Origin: Sorghum bicolor | Taxonomy: Eukaryota > Streptophyta > Magnoliopsida > Poales > Poaceae | Length of the DNA stretch: 64,000 nt | Direction: 5' to 3' | NCBI RefSeq assembly: GCF_000003195.3 | Contig: NC_012871.2 | Location: 52,604,843 to 52,668,842, forward strand | Shown here: positions 22,576 through 33,860 of the stretch, piece by piece | Numbering within the stretch: the first letter of the stretch is position 1 | How the letters are laid out: every line of letters starts with the position of its first letter | Position numbers and translations under genes: made by a program | The notes under the pieces: model-generated | What the model was told of the DNA's origin: nothing | The model's database searches: none | The model's input: the letters and a program-made list of their open reading frames with translations, nothing else

Positions 22576-23205
22576 ATGGCCGAAGAGTTCCACGACGATT
22601 GGGAAGTCGTTCCCTACGACCTCAACAAGAAGCCTAAGGAAGACCCCGACGCCCGTGCTCTCATCCCGGCTAACACAGAGCGACAGCTAGAAGCCATGCC
22701 ATTACGCCAGCGCAGCTCCGCCCAATCCTACCATGCTCAACCAGTTCTCACCGCACTGCCGCAGCCCCTACTTCTCAAGGGACCGTCAGCCAAGAAGGAG
22801 ACCACCATCAAGGTGCCAGCCGGTACTAGGATCCTTCCACCCAGACCCAATGAGAGGGTCTTAGGAGTCAAGACCAACCGGAGCGGCGAGATCAGCAGCA
22901 TCCGCTACACTACGGAGGAGGAGAGGCCTTAGTTTGAGGGGATTAGAGCAGCCAAAGTCTGTTTCATCCCTCCAAAAGCAGCCCTGAAGCACGCTCTCAA
23001 TGCTCTCGAGACACGTCCTAAGCGTCGCAAGACTATAGTAGATATTAATGAGGACGTTCGTAGGCTAGACAGGGTCATCATAGACCTCTAGTCCTCGGTT
23101 AACTCCATCACTAGGCATCTCTCTAACCACAACACCGTGATACTAGGTCTTAGGCATGATCTTGCTAGTGCCAGTAAGAAGGTTAGGGAGTTAGAGCGCC
23201 GCTAA
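22576..23205 (+). pseudogene. Extra ORF between integrase and 3' LTR of the Athila-like element (function unknown)
   Basis: The ATG at 22576 opens MAEEFHDDWEVVPYDLNKKP. The frame is open to TAG at 22930-22932, continues in the same frame to a second TAG near 23089, and ends at TAA at 23203-23205 (about 209 codons overall). Both TAGs fit CAG-to-TAG changes. The N-terminal half is Pro- and charge-rich. The C-terminal part has basic and heptad-like stretches (EDVRRLDRVIIDL, SASKKVRELERR) suggesting a coiled coil. It sits where Athila elements may carry an envelope-like ORF, but I see no signal peptide or membrane helix. I do not recognise the family. Confidence 0.55.
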
Positions 23206-24399
23206 GTTATCTAGATCAGATCTTGAGACAATGCATCTTAGTTATTTATCTTTAAAATTCGGTTTAGATTTACTATTATCGTTGGTTCATTACTAGTCGT
23301 TTGTAATAAATGCCTCAAGATTAATAAAGAGTATTATTATTATTATGTCTTGTGTGTCTCCACTTTATTTTTTTATGCAAGAAAGCAGAAAACAAGTATG
23401 GGGGAGAGCCCTCGATATGCCAAACACACTTCAACTACACCACTCCACGATTCAGGTACATACTTTGCACACTTTACACATACACATATCTTGGATTATG
23501 CAGAATATTGTGTCCGACATGATAAATTAAAAAGATTAAAATGTTTCTAATCATGATTAATCTCACTCTGTGATATTTCCTAAAAACCTGCAATTATTGA
23601 AAAATCATTTTAAAACCCTGTGTTACTTAAGTCATTGTGGAATGTGAGATGGTAGAGTATGAGTTTCTTAACATTGTTTCTTGGAGAATTTATTCAAAAA
23701 TTCTAGCTACCATCCTCAGTGTTTTATATGCCTGATAAACCTGAAAATATTAACATGATAATTATAAAAGCTGTCTACTCTGTATTGAGTTTGTTCAAAA
23801 TGAGTTAGACCCTTGTCGAGAGATTTATCATGCTCCTAAGATCAAGATATTTATTCAGAAAGATTCACTCTTCCGAAGTATTATTGCATTAGAGGCATGG
23901 GCTATGCAAAAATAAGGATATTTCGAGGAAATAAAAAGGAGCAAGTGCTCGACAACCTCGCAGAAAAAATGGACAAGTGTCCGGCAGTAGAATTAGGGGT
24001 ACCTCGGTATCCACTTAAAAAAAAGAGAAAAGAAGAAAATGGTAGCACATGGTCCCTCTAATAAGCAATATGCCAGTAAGAGTTGATAAGTTTTTAATTT
24101 TCAAAGTCTTTGATCTAAGAGTATGGCATTCCTCTCCTCGGATCCCATTTTGATCAGGCAATAAATGCAAGGTAAGTATGCTTGAGAATTTCTACAAATT
24201 TAAACAGCCATAGTGAGATATATAAAAGATAAATGAGTGATCTGAGAGAACCTATGAGGATAAAGGTATGCTAAATTTCTTTTCAAAAATATACAAAAAC
24301 TCCAAGTAACAGGATTAAAAGGAAGAAAGGATCTCTACTCTTGATCATATATTTCCCTGACTACGGTACACAATGAATTTTTACAACACCCTGCAGGTA
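23206..24399 (+). other. 3' non-coding region of the Athila-like element
   Basis: No supported gene. It has a polypurine stretch (AAGTATGGGGGAGAG near 23394) and a block GAGGAAATAAAAAGGAGCAAG near 23928 that recurs near 32003 in the second Athila-like element, showing shared descent. The usual polypurine tract and the first ~70 bp of the LTR are missing before 24400. Confidence 0.65.
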
Positions 24400-25586
24400 T
24401 GAAGAAAATGCTTTACAATGTTTAAACAACACCTAGAATTAGGGTTTGATCTGACAGAATTCCACGAGTTTTGTTGTTTATTTGTTTCTGCAGGGGGTTA
24501 TTAGGAAATAAGGAAGAAAGGCCCACATGTCGGGATTACATAGAGATATTAACGCACCGCGCAATTTTCTACCATCTAGAAGACTCGAGAAGCCACGGGA
24601 ACGAATTGGAAGGCAATCAGGCCCAGGGGCCGGCCGCCCGCCCTCCCCCCTAGGGCGCCCGCGCTGACCTAGAGTCCAATCATGACTCGTTTCGCGGATC
24701 ACGCTCTACCGACCTAAAGGATCAAGGATAATCATTCAATCAATGTCGGTTTGATCCGACGGCCCACGTTCACCCGAGAGGACTATATAAGCAGACCCCC
24801 TGGCCCCTGGAGGAGAACAAGTTCATCATAGAGTTGAGAGGAGCCCTCGAAGGATAACCTCTCCTCTAAATAGACTTAGGGCTTAGCATCCAATGTGAGT
24901 AGAATTAGTTCTTCTAAGTTCTACTAGATTGAGAGAGATAGAGTGGAGGTGTAGATCGGAGGAAGCCCGGCCTGTCGGTGTCTACTCCGAGGTTGTACCT
25001 GCAGGATCAAGTTCTCCTAACCCGAAGCTTGCTCCTATGATTTTTCAGTATTTCGAGTTCCAAATACTAGTAAGTTCTTGTTTTATTGTTCTTTGGTTTA
25101 TGAGTTTACTTTAATCTCTTCGCGTAGAGTTTAGAGTTATCATCTCTAGCATAGACGTGGTGTTTGGGCTAGAATACTCATAGATATTCCCTAACTAGCT
25201 GGACCGTGGTATTAACGAGGAACGTGACATTTCCGAGTTACCTTTGCAGACCATATCTCGTTAGCAGGAAGGATAGGGTTTATAGGTGCGGGTTGAACGT
25301 CCTCTATGGTGTCTAGATTCCGTGAGCCTCCCCAATAGAACAGTAGATCATCCTTACCAAGGTTAGAAAGAGATTACGATTGTAGTCTTCTCTATATATC
25401 ACTCACATCGAGAAACATTCTTTGTAGCCTAAAGGTTAGTAGTAATAGACTGGGTTAGTCAGATGCACTCTTTCTCCTAGTGGTAAAAATATAAATACGA
25501 TACTCTGGATAACATCCCGGGTGAAGTGCTCACCGATATCCGTGCGCTTGTGGATCAATTCCTTATTGTGTTACCAAATATCAATA
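24400..25586 (+). repeat. Athila-like LTR between the two internal regions
   Basis: It aligns with the LTR starting at 32845 from TTAGGGTTTGATCTGACAG onward. It carries the core promoter TATA (24783-24790) and ends AAATATCAATA. The 5' ~70 bp is absent. To its left lies the gag-pol internal region. To its right the sequence goes straight into the middle of a gag gene with no primer binding site. Confidence 0.78.
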
Positions 25587-26670
25587 GAAAGGACCCAGAC
25601 ACGCAAGAGAGGTGGAGGTATGCACCAGCTCAAGGAGGTAGAATGTTGTCTGCCAAGCTAGACCTGCTCATGAAGAAGCTCGATGATAGAGCCGGAGATA
25701 AGAAAGAAGTCATGCACGTCTACGACTCTCACATGACTTGTGAGGAGTGTGGAGATACTGGACACTCAGGCAATCACTGCCCTGAGATGCTTGAGGACAT
25801 GAACTACATCATCAACAACAACAACAACTCTACTACTACTACTACAACCGTCCTCGACAAAATCAAGGTTGGAATCAACAGAGGCCTAACTACTCACGTA
25901 ATTATCAAGGTAGCAATTCGTACAATAATAATAATAATTTTCCACCTCTGAGAGAGTTAGTGTCTAATCAAGGAAAACTAATGGATAACCTATCTAAGAA
26001 ATTGGCATCTAATGATAAAATTCTAGAAAATATAAATAATAGAATGGATAATTTCTCTAGTGCCATCAAGAATCAAATTAGCTTTAATAAAATGATTGAA
26101 TCTCAGTTAAATCAGATAGCTGCTGCTGTTCCTGCTACTAACCCCGGCATACCATCACAACTGGAAGGATTAGAATCTGTAAATCTTGTAGACATGTTTG
26201 ATGCAGGTAACTACTGGAGTAACCCCGTCACGGAAGTTACTACTGACCTTCTGCCGGTCAAGAGAGGCGATTCAGGACGCCCCGTCATCCCGATCTCCAT
26301 CGGCATGGTGGACTTCCTAGATGCACTCTGCGACTTTGGCTCTAGTGTCAACATTATGCCCAGGGTACTCTATGAAAAATTCTTTACATATCCTTTATTA
26401 GAAGCAACCATGTGTTTGCAGTTTGCAGATCGGACGTTAAGTTTCCCAAAGGGAATATTGAAGAACCTCTGTGTCTGAGTTGGTACCTTATATGCCCCAG
26501 CAGACTTCGTGGTGATAGAGACCGGTAATGATGAGAGGGCACCCGTCATCTTAGGGAGGCCATTCCTGAACACCTTAGGAGCTGTCATCTACGCTAGTGC
26601 TGCCAAGATCAGTTTCTATATCAAAGGGAGAAAGGAGACGGTTTCCTTCAAGAACAAGACTACATGAATC
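25587..26670 (+). pseudogene. gag nucleocapsid and first protease domain of the second Athila-like element
   Basis: It starts inside gag immediately after the LTR. It has a CX2CX4HX4C zinc knuckle (CEECGDTGHSGNHC), an Asn-rich tract, then a frame change near 25820-25950. The ORF at 25960 has a Gag-typical heptad region (KLMDNLSKKLASNDKILENI). It leads without a break into a protease-like domain with ALCDFGSSVNIMP and, after a TGA at 26476-26478, APVILGRPFLNTLGA. The active-site triplet is DFG instead of DTG/DSG. No capsid domain remains. Confidence 0.78.
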
Positions 26671-27613
26671 CCAGAGCAATCCCGACATGAACCAAGGAAG
26701 AGGACCAACAGGAGAAACAGGAACAAGCAAGTGTGGACCGAGTCAGCTAAGATGGTCACTGCAATTCATGGAGGTCAAGATCATCGACTTAAGTCACCGT
26801 TTCTGACCAAGAAGGACGACCTAGGTATGCCAAGCATCTATTGCTCCATCAATGGGTACAACTTCTACAAGACACTTTGTGACACCGGATCGGGCGTCAA
26901 CATAATGGCCGCAGTCACCTATCGGCTCTTGTTCGGAACCATGCCCCTAAAACCAACATACATTCAGCTCTAGATGGCAGATCAGACATTTTGAAAGGTT
27001 AAAGATATAGTAACTGATGTCCCTGTCAAAATAGACGATCATTTTATCCATATAGATTTTTAGGTTATTGACATGGGAGAAGACGAGTACGATCCACCCA
27101 TCATCCTTGGGAGACCTTTCCTCAGCACTGTTAAAGCAATCATCGACATTGGAACCGGAGAAGTCCACATGCACTTCCCCTCAGAGAAGGTACGTCGCTA
27201 TTTTACTGACCCTAATTATATAGTTGAAGACTCTAAGTAGGTCAGAACAAGAAGAAGACGACGCAACCGCAACCAAAAGAAGGAAATCATCAAGGACGGC
27301 AGACTATGAAGGAGAAGTGGTAAGGTCTGAAGACATACAACTTGAACAGAATTGTCCTAAGGAGACCGTAGCACCGAGTCAGGTGTGGAGAGAGAAGATA
27401 GTTATACACGAAGAGGAGGCGCTGTCGGAAGCACCGACTACGCCATCGAGTGAATCCCAGGACGACTCAGAAAATAGAGAGTCCCGTTCGGAGGACTTAA
27501 AAACACCGAACGCCTTGCCAAGAGGTAAACTTGGTAGTTATCCTTTTTCCTTTCAATTATTTCAAATAGTTTGCTTAGTTAATCATGTTCATACTATCCT
27601 AAAAAGAAAATAA
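26671..27613 (+). pseudogene. Second protease domain and acidic C-terminus of the same element
   Basis: A second, diverged retropepsin-like domain follows the first: TLCDTGSGVNIMAAVTYRLL, then PPIILGRPFLSTVKAIIDIG and a VHMHFPSEKVRRYF tail. Here the DTG active site is intact. Stops at about 26971, 26992, 27061 and 27238 interrupt it. A separate open stretch at 27224-27613 is acidic and Ser/Glu-rich. No reverse transcriptase or integrase follows, so the element is non-autonomous in its present form. Confidence 0.72.
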
Positions 27614-28150
27614 AAATGTTAAAAAAATAGTAAGCCCCATGTGAGTATATGAGTGGCATAAAACCCATAAGTACATTCACTGTGGTGGCATGAAAATAAA
27701 ATAAATATTTTTTCTACATTATAAAATGAAAATATAATAATAGAGAGTAACACTTATTGAGGAGTCTCTACATGATAAAGGCTAGATATTTATGCTAACA
27801 CCTAATCAAGTTCCACAAAGCTTTGTTGTCTATTTGAGCTCCACAGAATTCAAGGATCAAGAAGACTAGCAGACGGAGGACATTCTAATCGTCGTCAGGG
27901 TGCTGCCGACTTTCAAATACACCTCTGCCACCTGCTAGCTATATCAAAAGAAATTACGTCAAAATTCAGCTTGTGGGAAAGCATCCCTATTTATCCCGCT
28001 AAGTATTTCTATCTATCTATATACTTATACTATATTAAAATAAAAATATACATAACCAGGAAAAACCAAATAAAGATTTTGTGCTTATATATATATATCC
28101 TTTTCTTAGTATGCTTAATAAATAAATAAAGTGGCTATGCTAAACTGAAT
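27614..28150 (+). other. Non-coding tail of the second Athila-like element
   Basis: A/T-rich DNA without a supported gene, ending where a reverse family-A LTR begins at 28151. Confidence 0.5.
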
Positions 28151-30828
28151 TGTAATACCGATTTTAAGGATAAAACCAGATATGCACCATATGTGAGTCT
28201 TAGAAGTCAAATCTCACATATAGCTACAAATAAGGGGTAATATCAAAAGACAATGCATAAATATATAACGTACTTAGTATAAAAGAGATAACCTTTGATA
28301 GCAAACAGCGGATAAACAACTCCAAACTTCGGGTACTAACTTCTCTCTACAGGATCCAACTGATTGGTTGATCACAAGCCTAAACTCCTCCTGAGGGGTG
28401 GGGGAAATAGCAAGAGTGAGTCCATGTCGAACTCCACAATTATAGCAACTAGATTGTATAGATCCCACAATTTCATGACCAATGTGACATAAATAATGTA
28501 AAGCATTAAACAATAAACAATGAGCATATTTAACACACAAGATTCATCACCCTTAATGTAGATGTCCCCAAGGCCGCTCCTGACCGTGAGCTCGGCTAGT
28601 ATACTAGTTTTAACACTCTACAGAGGTTGCACATCTTTACCCATGAGTCATGATTTACCCTTTCGCCCGAGGTGATCAGCCTCTTAACCCACTTCCAAGG
28701 AAGGTCGGCAGGGATCACTATGAAGCCTTTCAAAAGTTCGTCTAACATGTTAGGGCCGCAAGGTTTCCTTTGCGCGTAGATATAGAGCCCCCCTTCCGAT
28801 GGCACAATTATGTGCAGCCTATACACATACAGACAGAGGCCACACTATACCCAAAACGGTTCAGCCCCTCCGCCCTTTCGCGTAACCTCTAACAAGCTAG
28901 AAAAGGTCTTCATACTGAGCTAAAGCCAGAGCCATTATAGCCCTCATGGTTGCACTGTTATCCCGGGTGATCACGTACAGACAAATCATCAAGTTGTTAA
29001 AAAGTCATTTTTATCATTTATTACTTAACATTAATCTAGCCACAGGATCATGGTCACAGAAATAAAATCCAAATACTATACTTGCCTTAATCCAATTGCT
29101 CTTGCTTATACTTTTGGTTCTGCTGGTCTTACTTGTTGTCCAAGCTTTGGTCTTGATCACCAAAAACTGCTCTCCGTCTAAACTCGATCATCGATCACAC
29201 AAACAAGCGGAAACAAACATACACAAAGCAAACAAAGCTACAATTAGAACAGTACACCAATCATATAAAAACAGTACGAAAGGCTTATAAAATGATTCTA
29301 CGCATCGCTACGATCACACAAACGTAAAGTTCATGAAAATCGGAGTTAAAACGTAGAAGTTATGATTTTTCTAAGATTTCTATAGATAAGTGATTAATTA
29401 ATTAAAGTCACCAAATTCAAAAGTTTCAAACTGAGTAAACAATTTTACTAACATGTAGAGCTCATTAATACGAATCCAACGCAATTTTAATGGATGAAAA
29501 CGGAGTTAAAATGAATATTTTATGACCAAATCAATTTCAGTGGCAAATCTGTGAATAACTGAAAACGTATTTTAACTTAAGCGACAGGAAATATGCCTTC
29601 GAACTCGAAACACGTATTTTCCTCTGGCGCCTTGGACTGCAGGTTTCATTCTCAATTTTTCCAGGGTTTCTTTAGCAAAATACGCCCCGAAGGGGTATGT
29701 TCTTTTCTGGGCCGTAGATCGCGCGATGGACGGCTGAGAACGGTTCCAGGGAGCCCGCTGTGGCCGGCGGTGCTGCTCACGGCGGCGCGCCATGGCCAGG
29801 AGCTCGGAGCTCGCCGGAGTTCTCGGTTTGAGCAAATCCGGGCACGGTTTGAGGAACGAAAAGCATAGGAAGATAGAGGAGAGCAAGGGGATCTCACCTA
29901 GGTACTTTTCGTGATCGGGGTCGGCTCAGGGAATGCGGGCGACGCAAAACCACGGACGGCGAGTTCTCCTGCAGGTTCGGCATTGATTAGGGGCAGATAG
30001 GGGCCAAAAGAGAGCAAAAGAGGTAGCGTGGCAACTTCGTTACCTAGTTGCGATGCCCGGCAAATGCTCAATTTCGACGACACGACAATGATTGGCAAGA
30101 GCCACGGTGACGGCCTTGCTCGTGTTTCGGCGAGATCCAAAAACAGCGCTGGGCGGTGACTAAGGTCTCACGGCCTCACTAGATCGGAAAAGAGACATCG
30201 GGGAAGGGTCGCGGATCCTATAGGGTGCACGGTTTGGTTCCAGAGCAAGTAAATCCCGGGAAGATCGGGATTTGGCAACCGGGATGGAGTCCGGCTTGCT
30301 GTAGGCTCGTGGTAGGAGAAAGGAAGGTGCTACTGACGAGTGGGCCCCAACTGTCAACAACTCAGGGTGCGGGGTCCACGCGTCAGGGAAAGAAAGGAGA
30401 GGGGAAGAGAAGCGTGCGTTCGCACGGCTGGCTTGGGCCGCGTCTGCGCGCTGGGCCGAGTGGGCGCTGGGCCGAAACTGCGAGAGGAAGAAGGGGATCC
30501 GGTTGGGCCACTGGGTGAGAAAGAGGGAAAGGTAGGGGTTGGGCCTTCGGGCCAGAATCAGGGAGAGGTGAGGGTTTTCCTTTTCTTCTTTCTCTTTTTT
30601 TTTAAATTCTTTTCCTTCAAGCCATTTTCAAAACCATTTAAAATATGTTTGAAAAATATTTGAACTTTGGTCAAATCACTCAGCACAATAAAATAAATTC
30701 TCCAGCATGAATGCACAACCATATTTTTAATGAAAAGTATTATTCTCCCTATATTCTCATGAGCACAAAAATTCAAAATTAAACCATTTTTCACCTATTT
30801 TAAAATGAGCAAATTTTTGGGTGCTACA
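28151..30828 (-). repeat. Family-A LTR, copy 3 (reverse, complete)
   Basis: The plus strand reads TGTAATACCGATTTTAAGG at the left and TTTTTGGGTGCTACA at the right, the reverse complement of a full family-A LTR of 2678 bp. No internal genes are attached on either side. The matching 88-codon ORF pair at 28274-28540 and 30948-31214 only reflects the LTR sequence. Confidence 0.8.
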
Positions 30829-31338
30829 GGTAAATCATGACTCATGGGTAAAGATGTGCAACCTCTGCAGAGCGTTAAAACTAGTATACTAGCCGAGCTC
30901 ACGGTCAGGAGCGGCCTTGGGGACATCTACATTAAGGGTGATGAATCTTGTGTGTTAAATATGCTCATTGTTTATTGTTTAATGCTTTACATTATTTATG
31001 TTACATTGGTCATGAAATTGTGGGATCTATACAATCTAGTAGCTATACTTGTGGAGTTCGACATGGACTCACTCTTGCTATTTCCCCCACCCCTCAGGAG
31101 GAGTTTAGGCTTGTGATCAACCAGTCAGTTGGATCTTGTAGAGAGAAGTTAGTACCCGAAGTTTGGAGTTGTTTATCCGCTGTTTGCTATCAAAGGTTAT
31201 CTCTTTTATACTAAGTACGTTATATATTTATGCATTGTCTTTTGTTATTACCCCTTATTTGTAGCTATATGTGAGATTTGACTTCTAAGACTCACATATG
31301 GTGCATATCTGGTTTTATCCTTAAAATCGGGTATTACA
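30829..31338 (+). repeat. Family-A LTR 3' end, forward, forming an inverted repeat with copy 3
   Basis: A 510-bp forward copy of the LTR 3' part ends GGGTATTACA. It is nearly identical to the reverse complement of 28151-28660; I count about nine differences by eye. It begins directly after the last base of copy 3 with no spacer. Confidence 0.8.
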
Positions 31339-32844
31339 AAGTGGATCTTAATAATAAAACTCTAGCATGGATATGATGAATAGTTGCTCTGCCTATTTTC
31401 AAATTTGAGTTCTCTCTCTAGTTTAGACATAACTGTTATAATAAAGCTTGCTCTAAACCTGAACTTGTGGGAAGAGAACTTGATCTGAAGTCTAAGTTGT
31501 TAACAAATATGATATGAGAAGGTTGAGCTGCTGTTTATCTATTCCTAGAGATGCTAGAATTCTGGAGAATTTTATCTTTGAAAATCTTTAAAATATCACA
31601 TGATGAGTTTCTGTATGATGAGAGTTTAAATTCCTACCACAGCCATATATACATGCTTGCTAGACTTTGAGCCGCACATTTACTTTTTACTGCTTATGAG
31701 TATTGAGTGTGGTCAAGCTGTGTAGACCCTTAGGAGCTTGTCATGTGGTTAAAATCAAGATTCACTTGCACGTTCAATCATACATGCTGCTTCTACTCCG
31801 GAAGTACGCATCCACATATATCTACTCATTTCCATCTCCAGAGCCATCTACATATATCTACGCATCCTAATCTGGGAGAGAATAGCCAAAAATATTTCTG
31901 TTTTTCCTTATGAAATAAATACTCAAGTTATCTTGGTTACTACCACTTGCTACATTATTTCAGGAAATGAGTGCTCTAAAAAAAGAGAGAAAAAAAGTAT
32001 ACGAGGAAATAAAAAGGGGCAAGTGCCCGGAACCTCGAAAGAAAGAAAAAGTGAGACGAGAGGTAAAAATGGACAATTGTCCGATAGTACAATTAGGGGT
32101 ACAAGATACCCAGCTGAGAGGAAAGAAAAAGAAAATATAGAGCATCTCATTCTCCTAAAAAAGTTTCAAAAGAGCAAGAAAGGTATGTATCCCCTCAAAA
32201 GAGCAACAAGTAGAATTAGACTTTCACCATTGTTATCAGCATCATCACCATACACCATTCATTCGCCACACATGTACATCTTGATTTGACTTATTGACTT
32301 ATTTCTCTGGATCTATGGTTTGACTATACAATAAATGTCTTGTAAGTATGTATACTTTATCTCCCACCTATGAGCTCCACATATTAAAGCCTTATTAGAG
32401 TAGGATGAGAGAGAAGGCAATGTCACTATGCCTTATACCATAAATACTACATATTTTGAGAGAAGGCATATACCATCACTGCCTTGGTAAGGATCCAGAA
32501 ATACCACAAAAGAGAGATCTGAGAGAGTCATACAAGGAATCTCTGAGTTTTATTTGAAAATCTGCAAAAACTCTAGAGCTATAGCTGATCAAGAATAAGA
32601 GACATGGCGCTTGACTAGACCGCTCTATCTTTTACCTACTCAAGACAGAAGTGACGGTTACAAGTCCCATGGTGAAAGGTAAAATGAGTAAGTTTTAAGT
32701 CTTGATAGTTTACTCTAACTCAGAGATAAAATCTCATTTGAAAGCATGTGTACCGTCAACTTTTAAAGGCATTACAGCAACTTCTGATCCATCACTGAGA
32801 TTATCCTTGCTCAGGGACGAGCAAGAGGTAAGCTTGGGGGAGTT
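31339..32844 (+). other. 3' non-coding region and polypurine tract of the second Athila-like element
   Basis: No gene is supported. The block AGGAAATAAAAAGGGGCAAG near 32003 matches the first element's 3' region. AAGCTTGGGGGAG (32830-32842), just before the LTR, is a good polypurine tract, the plus-strand primer site. Confidence 0.7.
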
Positions 32845-33860
32845 TGTTGACGGTGCTTAAGTATCAAATATAATCAACAAATAAACAAAGAAAAGGATCC
32901 AAATGCAACCGACATCCAGACTTAGGGTTTTATCTAACAGAATTCCACAAGTTTTGGTGTTTGTCTATTTCTGTAGGGGGTTATCAGGAAATACGAAAGA
33001 AAGGCCCACACGGCGGGTTTACATAGAGATATTAACATGCCACACAATTATCCAACATCTAGAAGAGTCCAGAAGCCACGGGAACGAACGGAAGGCCGAT
33101 CGGGCCCGGGGGCAGGGCGCCCGCCCTAGCCTGAGGGCCAATCAGAATCAACTTCGTGGATCATGCTCCACCGACCTAAGGGATCAAGGAAAAATGTGTG
33201 ATTAATGTCGGTCTGATCCGACGGCCCACATTCATTTGGAAGGACTATATAAGCAGACCCCCTGGCCCCTGGAGGAGGGCACCTCTCTGAAACCCTAATT
33301 CATTATCCATCTCGGGAGAAGAAGCCCCTGATCAAGCCCTAGAGCCACCACATCAATAGATCTCTAGTTTAGCATAGCTACATAGGATTAGAACTAGAAG
33401 GAGTCAATCTTTGATTGGTTTCCGGATCTGTCAAGAGGATTCTTGGTAATTCCTCTATTGTTCTTCAATTGTTCATCTTTGTTCTTCAATATTATGAATA
33501 TGACTTTGTTCTACTCTAATATATTGATTATGACTTTGCTCTACTTGTTTATATTAGCAATTATATTGTTCTTAGTTTATCATAGTTATATGCTTGGCTT
33601 CGTTAGATTGGAATTATATACATGTTTAGGATTGTATAGCGTTTATCCATGTGTACAGTGGGTAAATGATAAGTATTGTGTAGGCGTGGTGCCTATACCA
33701 TATTTATCTGCGATTGTACCCTATATGTGAGATCGCGGGGTAGTTCGTGGTAGTGACAGCTCCATTGATTCTTATATAGTCCCCCTCTCGTGTATAGGGC
33801 TGGCAGAGCAATATTATTACAGGGGAGTGATTGCTATGTTTCTCATCTTCCTTGATAATA

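Noticed and set aside
22576..23205. Reading the extra Athila ORF as an envelope gene
   Set aside because: No signal peptide, membrane helix or cleavage-like site is visible; position alone is not enough.
28274..31214. Matching 88-codon ORFs in the inverted LTR pair, suggesting a conserved small protein
   Set aside because: The match follows from the recent inverted duplication; the same frame in copies 1, 2 and 4 is broken or shifted.
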